From NCBI GenBank assembly GCA_021160865.1, contig JAGHBS010000228.1, positions 1 through 11,619 of the forward strand: 11,619 nt of DNA, read 5' to 3'. The notes under the pieces are model-generated. The model was not told the origin of the DNA. It saw nothing but the letters and a program-made list of their open reading frames with translations, and made no database searches. Made by a program: the position numbers and the translations under genes. Of the stretch, positions 5,815 to 11,619 are shown in pieces. How positions within the stretch are numbered: the first letter of the stretch is position 1; each line of letters opens with the position of its first letter. The stretch comes from Planctomycetota bacterium (lineage in GTDB: Bacteria; Planctomycetota; Phycisphaerae; SM23-33).

Positions 5815-7218
5815 ATGAACGAATTGCGTAATTGGTCAAATTCGTCCGAAAGCAAATCAGATTTACCCGCCAGTACAGGACAGGCAGATAACAAGAAATA
5901 TCGGGCGGCTATCATAACGGTAGGGGGGACAGAAGAGCCAATTCAGAAGACCATCATCGAAAATAACCCTGAATTCGTTGTCTTCCTGGCCAGTAATGAA
6001 ACTATTGCAAAGGCTGGTAATGTTGTGGAAGGATGCAAGAAGGAAGGCGTTAGGCCGGAATTTGAATACGTCATCGTTGAAGATAAAGACAATCTGGTAG
6101 ATTGCTACAAACGCAGTCTCGAGGCGATTGATAAGGTAAAAAAGCGCGGCTATGCCAGTAAGGAAGTTTTGATAGATTTCACAGGCGGCACAAAGGCGAT
6201 GTCAGTGGGGCTTGGACTGGCGGCTGTTCGCGAAGGTTTTGATTTCAGTTATGTCTCAGGAACAAAGCGAACGAAAGACGGCGTCGGCGTAGTTGTCAGC
6301 GGGACGGAAGAGATACTTATAAGTACGAGTCCCTGGCAACTCTTCGCAATCGAGGAAAAGGAAGCACTGGTGGATATGTTCAATAAGCACCAATTCCTGG
6401 CTGCCAGTGAATTGGTGGAAAGATTGGTCAAACGAAAAAGCCTGCCGTCATATGAACAATCCTTGATGGAGATGCTCAAGGAATTGATTGATGGGTATCT
6501 ACAGTGGGATCACTTCAAACACCCCGAAGCCCGTAAATCCATAGACGGCCGTAAGGTTGAAGCGCTTGAGAAGTTCGTCAATGATCATGCTGGGCATGAT
6601 GATAGGGCAGCTAAGGCGGTGGAGCAACTTGGTCCATTTGTCGAGGCGGTAAAGAATAATTGCAGCTTTCTGGAGCGTCTTCAAAATCATACCATGGGAT
6701 TTAAGAAGGATGAAATCGTTGAAGAGCACGTTGTTGATTTACTTGCCAATGCCCATCGCCGGTATGAAGAGGGCAAATACGACGATGCCTTTGCACGTTT
6801 GTATCGTGCAATCGAAATGGCAGGGCAAATCGCCTTTACAAGACGATTTAAATGTCAAACGGATAAAGTTCCACCTGAAATAATACCTGCGACGAGGGTA
6901 GGCAGGTCAGAAAATCTTCGAGAAGAGTTTGTACGAAAATATACCGACGAGAAAACAGGGATGCTGAAACTGCCCCTGACGGCTACCTACACGGTACTAT
7001 CGGCGGTGGGGGATGAGTTGGGAAAACGATTCGATGAGCATGGTGATACCATTCAAAAATTTCTTCATATTCGAAACAATAGCATCCTGGCTCACGGAAT
7101 CAAGCCGGTCAAAAAGGAGCATTACGAAGAATACCAACCATTTGCTATGAGTTTGATTGGTGTAAAGGACGATAATTTGCCCCAATTTCCGAAGCTGCCG
7201 CTGCGATTCATGGAATAG
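5815..7218 (+). CDS. CARF-HEPN ribonuclease, Cas02710 (TIGR02710) family CRISPR ancillary effector
   Basis: This protein is predicted to sense cyclic oligoadenylate made by Cas10 and to respond by cutting RNA non-specifically, the Csm6-type immune response. The 467-residue product has an N-terminal CARF (Rossmann-like) domain. It begins at about residue 30 with AAIITVGGTEEPIQKTI, followed by FVVFLASNETI and the signature DFTGGTKAMSVGLGLAA (from residue 121), both hallmarks of the Cas02710 family (PF09670). A long helical middle (about 190-330) precedes a C-terminal HEPN domain carrying R420-NNSILA-H427. This is an intact R-x6-H ribonuclease motif, followed by G. The first 28 residues are polar and look disordered; that extension has no obvious counterpart in the family core. 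AAAGGAG at 5801-5807 supports the ATG at 5815. Which ligand it binds (cA4 or cA6) and whether the CARF domain also degrades the ligand cannot be told. Confidence 0.92.
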   Translation: MNELRNWSNSSESKSDLPASTGQADNKKYRAAIITVGGTEEPIQKTIIENNPEFVVFLASNETIAKAGNVVEGCKKEGVRPEFEYVIVEDKDNLVDCYKRSLEAIDKVKKRGYASKEVLIDFTGGTKAMSVGLGLAAVREGFDFSYVSGTKRTKDGVGVVVSGTEEILISTSPWQLFAIEEKEALVDMFNKHQFLAASELVERLVKRKSLPSYEQSLMEMLKELIDGYLQWDHFKHPEARKSIDGRKVEALEKFVNDHAGHDDRAAKAVEQLGPFVEAVKNNCSFLERLQNHTMGFKKDEIVEEHVVDLLANAHRRYEEGKYDDAFARLYRAIEMAGQIAFTRRFKCQTDKVPPEIIPATRVGRSENLREEFVRKYTDEKTGMLKLPLTATYTVLSAVGDELGKRFDEHGDTIQKFLHIRNNSILAHGIKPVKKEHYEEYQPFAMSLIGVKDDNLPQFPKLPLRFME

Positions 7219-7275
7219 GGGCTTTTCTATTTTGAGAAAGTTCGTGAAGGTTGCGATGCCAAGGTATGCCCTGTT

Positions 7276-7300
7276 GGAAAGGCTGACAGAATGCCTTTTT
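7276..7300 (+). terminator. Weak intrinsic terminator after the CARF gene
   Basis: AAAGGC (7278-7283), a 9-nt loop and GCCTTT (7293-7298) form a 6-bp stem that two G-T pairs extend. The right arm runs into five T's in all (7296-7300). It lies about 60 bp after the CARF stop, at the boundary between the CRISPR genes and the secreted-protein genes, which is where a terminator is expected. The stem is short and most T's are inside it, so strength is doubtful. Confidence 0.45.
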
Positions 7301-7314
7301 AAAATACCTCCCGA

Positions 7315-7333
7315 TCACGGACGTTGGCCGTGA
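7315..7333. repeat. Perfect 6-bp inverted repeat upstream of the secreted-protein operon
   Basis: TCACGG (7315-7320) and CCGTGA (7328-7333) flank a 7-nt loop. It is not followed by a T-run, so it is not a terminator on the + strand. It lies about 20 bp before a possible -35 element, and could be an operator or an RNA hairpin. No known regulator site is recognised. Confidence 0.4.
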
Positions 7334-7352
7334 AATATATCCTTCCATGAAG

Positions 7353-7381
7353 TTGCCACAGCAGTAAAATGCAATCACAAT
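7353..7381 (+). promoter_or_regulatory. Possible sigma70-type promoter for the secreted-protein operon
   Basis: TTGCCA (7353-7358, 5 of 6 to TTGACA), a 17-bp spacer and CACAAT (7376-7381, 4 of 6 to TATAAT). The spacing is ideal but the -10 is imperfect. It would give a leader of about 70 nt before the ATG at 7459 and fits the expected transcription restart after the putative terminator. Confidence 0.3.
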
Positions 7382-7458
7382 CGAATGGGTATGGCTCTTC
7401 TGGTGTTAAAAAAGTAGAAGCGAGGACGAGGAAAGAAAAAATGCAGGGAGATAGAAAT

Positions 7459-9945
7459 ATGGCTATGGCAACAGAGATTAGAAGCAGGGCAGGCAGCATT
7501 ATAAATATGCTTTTTACTTTTGTCTTTTTATTAGTCGTATCAAACACGGCATCTATTGCGTCTGCCAAGCCTTCTATCGTATCGTGGTCTTCGACTGGCG
7601 GGCATACGAAAAACAAAGACGGTCCACAGGATAGAATGTACCTGGTCAAGGGAGGCGATAAGATAACCTTTACCGTCAAGGCAGAAGGGGCAGAGAGGTT
7701 TGTCTGGCAGGTGAATAAAGTCGTTCAGAAAAACGCAAGAGCAAACACATTTACCTGGACCGTCCCAGATGAGAAGGAGATTTGGGAAATACACGTAGTA
7801 GCAAAGGATTCCAAAGGCAACCAGGCTCATCAAGAATGGGTCATCTCGACGCTGTCAAAGGCAGAGGCACCGGACTTCTTTGAATATTTTGCGGACAAGA
7901 AATGGGCACAGCGTAGTGAAAGTGATCCCTGGGGGCGTCCGCTCCCGAACTGGAAGGCAGAAAAGCCACCGGTGACGTCCAGTGCCTGGCTTGAACCGCC
8001 GGGCAGCGTGGGCGGGCCCGGGGATGGAGCTGTGCTGAAAACGCAGCTCTCTGCTGAATTCGAGCACGGGACGATCAGGTTTAGGTATAGGTTCCCCATA
8101 GGCGGGGGATGGCCACCTTGTCCGTTTCTTGATTTATGGATGGGAGGGAACCGCGGCAACCTATGGTATCGCATAGCCGCTGACACACATCATTACTTCC
8201 AATTGCTTCCACCACAGCCTCGAATGGATTATGACGTTGGTTTCACCCCTGATGACAGGTGGCATGAAGTAACTATCATACTGAGAGACGATGGGTGGAT
8301 ATACACCTTCATCGACGAGATACTTGACTTCAAATACAGAGTGGAGGCGGGAAAGTTTCGGAGAATTTGGTGGCGGCTGCACCGTGAAGGCAAAAGGCGC
8401 CCGCACGGTAGAGCTTACATTCCCGCGAACTACACAACTTATGTTGATTGCCTTTCCATTTTCTCCGGCCGATTTCTGTTCCCACAAAGGAAAGGAGCTA
8501 TCTACGGAGATTACATTGCCAACTACTACTGCAAAGACAGCGTTTTCATCCCTGTAAGAAGGAAAGGCGTTGTTGTCAGCGGTAGGGGCAACACGCTGGA
8601 GAGCGTGGCAAGAGCAATCAATAATCCAACTCTTTTCATCTATGACCAGGATAAGAGAGCGGCTATTTGCTACACGAACCTTGCCCTTCGGCCTGGTGCG
8701 CAGTTGGTACTCACCGGTGAGGTATTGAAGATTCATTCAGAGAAGGATGGTGAACACGAGATCGCACTCGGCTATGGAGCAGAGCTGGAGATGAGGAACA
8801 GCACCATCACGTCAAACACGGCCCATTTCTTCAATTGGCGGATAGCTTCCGGTGGAACTCAGTATGGTTATCCACTCGCCCAGTGTACAAAACTCTCTTA
8901 TGCAAGCCATATTACTTTTGTAGCTGAGAATTCAACGATCGACAACTGCTCGCATCTCCTTTTTGACTCGCCGATGGTGCTCAGACTCAAGAATGTCAAT
9001 CTCACCAATCTTCACGAAACTGACCTCGGAGATTATCGTTTCGAAGGGTCTTACCAGAGCGCTTTGCGTGGTAGGAGGGAGTTTTACAGGGGCTTGAAAT
9101 CGCTGTGGATATTTACAAAAGAATTTCCCACGAAGACTCCAACAACGTTTGAATTTGAGATAAGCAACGTGACCATTCGGGGGCACCGATCTCCCCTGAA
9201 CATTACTCTTTTGCTAAATGCAAAACTGCCCAGAGTAAATCTATATGATGTTGATGCTCACGGGGAGAATATCGTGGTCAGGACAAGCCTCAAACTTCCG
9301 TTTCCCATACATGCGGGTGGATTTTGGGGGCCAAGCAACTATGCCAAAAGCTACGTCGGGCTTGTCAACTGTCGGTTCAAGAAGATTATGTTCCCTCCTG
9401 AGCCGAAGTATTACGGATCTTCCCGCAAGGCTGAGGATGCGGTGGTCGCGGTAAAGTACTATCTGGACGTAAAGGGTCCGCCCGGGGCCAAGGTCACAGT
9501 GAAAAACGATGTGGATGACGTGAACTTCCCTGCAGAGAACAGGCTTGAAGTTCGTCCACCTGAAGACAAGGGGTATTACTATCTTATCTCGACGTATTCT
9601 ACCAGCAGAGTTACAAGGATAACCCCTTCAGGTCATACTCCTCTTCCAACGGACAAAAAAGGTGTGATAATCCTCACTGACTTCGTCCAGGACAAAAACG
9701 GTAAGAAAGAAATGACCTATACGATTACTGTTGAGAAGGATGGGCGGAAGAAGACGATTACAGCAATCAATCCGGGGCCACATTGGTACAGGCCTGATCC
9801 GAATGTTCCTACATATACCATCACTGCCGTGCTCGACGGCAAGACAGAGACTGAGGCGGATTTGAAGAAAAAAGGCCTGGCGGGCTTGCCTAAAGGGAAT
9901 AAGGTACGTTCTGAATTCCACAATTTGAAAGGAGCTGTGAGATGA
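7459..9945 (+). CDS. Large secreted multidomain protein: Ig-like, concanavalin-like and beta-helix regions
   Basis: The function is unknown; I infer a secreted carbohydrate- or surface-binding protein. I place the start at 7459 (828 aa) because AGGGAG lies 8 bp upstream and a related gene at the right edge begins with the same MAMA-EI residues. An ATG at 7369 would add 30 residues before the signal peptide. Residues 1-36 form a Sec signal peptide (hydrophobic INMLFTFVFLLVV, cleavage after ASA). Residues 37-132 look like an Ig/PKD-type domain (TFTWTVPDEKEIWEIHVVAKDSKGN). About 138-345 resembles a concanavalin/LamG-type fold (GTIRFRYRF, then RWHEVTIILRDDGWIYTFIDE). About 350-690 has repeating short strands with Asn ladders (LEMRNSTITSN, AENSTIDNC, LRLKNVNLTN, ISNVTIRG) typical of a right-handed beta-helix. 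The remainder is beta-rich. There is no anchor or sorting signal at the C-terminus, and no catalytic residues could be assigned. It overlaps the next gene by ATGA. Confidence 0.8.
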   Translation: MAMATEIRSRAGSIINMLFTFVFLLVVSNTASIASAKPSIVSWSSTGGHTKNKDGPQDRMYLVKGGDKITFTVKAEGAERFVWQVNKVVQKNARANTFTWTVPDEKEIWEIHVVAKDSKGNQAHQEWVISTLSKAEAPDFFEYFADKKWAQRSESDPWGRPLPNWKAEKPPVTSSAWLEPPGSVGGPGDGAVLKTQLSAEFEHGTIRFRYRFPIGGGWPPCPFLDLWMGGNRGNLWYRIAADTHHYFQLLPPQPRMDYDVGFTPDDRWHEVTIILRDDGWIYTFIDEILDFKYRVEAGKFRRIWWRLHREGKRRPHGRAYIPANYTTYVDCLSIFSGRFLFPQRKGAIYGDYIANYYCKDSVFIPVRRKGVVVSGRGNTLESVARAINNPTLFIYDQDKRAAICYTNLALRPGAQLVLTGEVLKIHSEKDGEHEIALGYGAELEMRNSTITSNTAHFFNWRIASGGTQYGYPLAQCTKLSYASHITFVAENSTIDNCSHLLFDSPMVLRLKNVNLTNLHETDLGDYRFEGSYQSALRGRREFYRGLKSLWIFTKEFPTKTPTTFEFEISNVTIRGHRSPLNITLLLNAKLPRVNLYDVDAHGENIVVRTSLKLPFPIHAGGFWGPSNYAKSYVGLVNCRFKKIMFPPEPKYYGSSRKAEDAVVAVKYYLDVKGPPGAKVTVKNDVDDVNFPAENRLEVRPPEDKGYYYLISTYSTSRVTRITPSGHTPLPTDKKGVIILTDFVQDKNGKKEMTYTITVEKDGRKKTITAINPGPHWYRPDPNVPTYTITAVLDGKTETEADLKKKGLAGLPKGNKVRSEFHNLKGAVR

Positions 9946-11393
9946 AGTTATTGAAGATTATCTTGGTTCTGGGAGGCTCCGCTGCAATATTTGCCGGAAG
10001 CGCATTGGCAGGGGGGATGTCCCGACAGGAGCGCCTGGGCATGATCAAGCGCGTCGAGAAGAAGATCGAGGAAATTGGCCTCAGGGAAGCCCAAACTAAC
10101 GACTCAGGTGACTTAGGCTGGGGGGAGGGGCCCATCCTGGCCGCTATGGTTAACATGTACGAAGCAACCGGCGAGCGGAAGTGGCTCGACCTAATCAAAC
10201 AGCACGTGGACACCGCTTTCTCTTTTCTGGACGACCATGACAAGGATGGTTTTCTCTCTTGGCACACTGATTACTACACACCCGAGCCCGCGCACCTTAA
10301 GGCTTCTGCCTCTCCTGGTAACCGAGGCACGGGCAGGATAAAGGTTTTGGAAAGTGTAGTTCCAGGCAAAGGGCCAAACAAGGGTGGATATTGGAGCTAC
10401 CGCATGCTTGGCCATCCTCTGAGGGTGATTTTTCTGGACAGGAGGCGGTTCTGTGTAGTGGATGAAGACATGCACATGCCGGCGCTTGTTTCGCCTTTTG
10501 TGCGCTCCGGGCTGCACTGGTCTTCTATTTTGAAGTACGAGCCTGGCAAAGCGGTCTGGCGGAAGATTCGTGGCGTCAAATTCACCATCACGGGACAGCC
10601 TGAACCCGGCGATTCTTTCTACATAGAATGTACACCGGCACCAGAATATGATTACGTGGTTCATGACGGGATGATGACGATGCCCATAGCTCGATTTATA
10701 CAGATTGTTCTTTCCAACCCTGAACTCAAGAGCAGATATGGGGAAGCTGCCAGGGGCTACCTTGCCTTCCTGGAACGTCATTTCTTTGACAAGTGGGACA
10801 AGAAGCGATGGATAGAACTACCTGGTGGAAGAGGACTCTACTACTGGCCGAAAACGAAATGGCGACCAAAGCGGTCCCTGCCTATGAACCAATACACGGC
10901 TTTTGGGAGAACCATCATAAGACTCTATCAGATAACTAAAAAGCCCAAATACCTGGACCGTGCTACCAAGATGGCCAGGATGGTAAAAAGCCTGCTGAAA
11001 GTAAAGAATGACGCTTACTGGTGGTACTATTGTGAGCCAGTGGCAAAGTGGGATGGTTCAGGAAAGCCAACCAGCGCGGAGCACACTCACTACGCGGATA
11101 TGGACGTAGGGTTCATGATTGACGCCTACGAGGCTGGGATTGTATTCACAAAAGCGGACATGCAGAAACTTACCAACACATTTATCAAGGTAATGTGGAA
11201 TAAGTCGCTTGAGAATCCCATTGTCGCGGGTGCAGCGGATGGCAGCAACGGTACATCTAAGCACCTTTGCGATTTCGTCCGTCTCGCTCAGTTCGATCCC
11301 CGCGTTTGGACAATTTGTTACAAGATTAACCGCAACAGTAATTCGGTCTCATTCTTGGCGCAGATTCTTGCTTGCGAAAAGTATGCGAAATAA
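9942..11393 (+). CDS. Secreted protein with probable alpha/alpha-barrel fold, possible glycan-active enzyme
   Basis: Residues 1-23 are a Sec signal peptide (MKLLKIILVLGGSAAIFAG, cleavage after ALA), so the protein acts outside the cytoplasm. The rest of the 483 residues shows paired helices typical of an (alpha/alpha)-toroid, as in many polysaccharide lyases, unsaturated glycoside hydrolases and glucuronyl epimerases. Examples are GWGEGPILAAMVNMYEATGERKWLDLIKQHVD, then AFGRTIIRLYQITKKPKYLDRATKMA, then HYADMDVGFMIDAYEAG. Conserved-looking His, Asp and Trp clusters (WSSILKYE, EHTHYADMD) may line an active site. I cannot assign a family or reaction. The start overlaps the stop of the preceding gene (ATGA), with AAAGGAG at 9928-9934, so the two proteins are translationally coupled and probably act together. 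Length is complete; the stop at 11391-11393 is followed by non-coding sequence. Confidence 0.75.
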   Translation: MKLLKIILVLGGSAAIFAGSALAGGMSRQERLGMIKRVEKKIEEIGLREAQTNDSGDLGWGEGPILAAMVNMYEATGERKWLDLIKQHVDTAFSFLDDHDKDGFLSWHTDYYTPEPAHLKASASPGNRGTGRIKVLESVVPGKGPNKGGYWSYRMLGHPLRVIFLDRRRFCVVDEDMHMPALVSPFVRSGLHWSSILKYEPGKAVWRKIRGVKFTITGQPEPGDSFYIECTPAPEYDYVVHDGMMTMPIARFIQIVLSNPELKSRYGEAARGYLAFLERHFFDKWDKKRWIELPGGRGLYYWPKTKWRPKRSLPMNQYTAFGRTIIRLYQITKKPKYLDRATKMARMVKSLLKVKNDAYWWYYCEPVAKWDGSGKPTSAEHTHYADMDVGFMIDAYEAGIVFTKADMQKLTNTFIKVMWNKSLENPIVAGAADGSNGTSKHLCDFVRLAQFDPRVWTICYKINRNSNSVSFLAQILACEKYAK

Positions 11394-11460
11394 GATGGTG
11401 TGCATTGTGCTGTTGGCGCGCTTTAGATTTCAGAGTTGGCATGACTGGCACAAGTAGACC

Positions 11461-11499
11461 TATAAACTATGCCTTACAGGGAAGGTGAAATAGTTTATA
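11461..11499. repeat. Perfect 10-bp inverted repeat with nested inner arms
   Basis: TATAAACTAT (11461-11470) is exactly mirrored by ATAGTTTATA (11490-11499) around a 19-nt loop. Inside the loop CCTT (11472-11475) pairs with AAGG (11482-11485), so a long two-part hairpin is possible. No T-run follows on either strand, so it is not an ordinary terminator. TTGGCA (11436-11441) lies 19 bp before the left arm, whose TATAAA could serve as a -10. The repeat may therefore overlap a promoter for the next gene and act as an operator. The site is 73 bp before that gene. Confidence 0.5.
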
Positions 11500-11572
11500 A
11501 AACCCACGCTAACAATTATCATGATGGTTTTACGCTTTATAAAGAAATGCATATAAAGAAATGTAAGGAGAT

Positions 11573-11619
11573 ATGGCTATGGCAGCAGAGATTAAAAGCA
11601 AACCGGGAAACATTACAAA
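11573..11619 (+). CDS. Start of a second gene paralogous at its N-terminus to the large secreted protein (3' partial)
   Basis: Only 15 codons are visible, MAMAAEIKSKPGNIT, cut by the right edge. They align with MAMATEIRSRAGSII at the start of the large secreted protein at 7459. The DNA from the ATG matches at 38 of 47 positions, and the similarity continues upstream through GGAGAT. AAGGAG at 11565-11570 is only 2 bp from the first ATG but 8 bp from the second ATG at 11579, so translation may begin there. The visible part is the basic n-region of a probable signal peptide. It suggests a tandem array of related secreted proteins, or at least a duplicated 5' end. Confidence 0.6.
   Translation, partial: MAMAAEIKSKPGNIT

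Noticed and set aside
5544..5915. Minus-strand open frame of 123 codons across the ghost repeats
   Set aside because: It runs antisense to the 82-aa gene, the decayed repeats and the start of the CARF gene, with no start signals or recognisable motif.
7369..7458. 30-residue N-terminal extension of the large secreted protein
   Set aside because: It would put a long polar segment before the signal peptide; the start at 7459 has AGGGAG and matches the paralogue at the right edge.
8161..8736. Minus-strand open frame of 191 codons opposite the large secreted protein
   Set aside because: The plus-strand gene has continuous domain structure here; the antisense frame has no binding site or recognisable family.
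11461..11499. Inverted repeat as an intrinsic terminator for the secreted operon
   Set aside because: The stem is A/T-only in the outer arms apart from one C/G pair, and neither side is followed by a T-run.

Overview
The window is bacterial. Nearly every gene is preceded by a Shine-Dalgarno sequence of the AAGGAG type, genes are tightly packed or overlap by ATGA, and two proteins carry classical Sec signal peptides. Base composition looks moderate. No rRNA, tRNA or other phylogenetic marker is present, so the host cannot be named. The large secreted beta-helix and glycan-type proteins would suit an environmental or uncultured bacterium (for example Planctomycetes or a candidate phylum), but that is only a guess.

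Region 1 (1-4992) is a type III-A (Csm) CRISPR effector operon, all on the + strand: cas10/csm1 (5' end cut off by the window edge), csm2, csm3, csm4 and csm5. The genes overlap or sit within about 20 bp, so they are probably one transcript. Cas10 keeps the GGDD cyclase motif and Csm3 keeps the Asp expected for target RNA cleavage. The complex should therefore cut target RNA every 6 nt and make cyclic oligoadenylate. No cas6, cas1 or cas2 is in the window.

Region 2 (4993-5814) starts only 39 bp after csm5 with a short CRISPR array of five repeats and four spacers, with no room for an ordinary leader. A perfect extended -10 promoter begins 2 bp after the last intact repeat and drives an 82-aa, highly charged protein I do not recognise. 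Seven bp after that gene come two decayed copies of the same repeat, separated by a spacer-sized gap. The small gene therefore appears to sit inside an older, longer array. The repeats are also heterogeneous at the bases that become the crRNA 5' tag.

Region 3 (5815-7218) is a CARF-HEPN ribonuclease of the Cas02710 (TIGR02710/PF09670) type, the expected cyclic-oligoadenylate-activated RNase partner of Cas10. A weak intrinsic terminator follows.

Region 4 (7219-11619) is unrelated to CRISPR. It holds a large secreted multidomain protein (Ig-like, concanavalin-like, then beta-helix), translationally coupled to a secreted protein that looks like an alpha/alpha-barrel glycan-active enzyme. At the right edge a second gene starts with nearly the same N-terminus as the large secreted protein, which points to a tandem paralogous family. 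A perfect 10-bp inverted repeat lies in front of it.

The most unusual part is 5032-5814: the leaderless array with mixed tags, the unknown promoter-bearing gene lodged between intact and decayed repeats, and the adjacent CARF effector.
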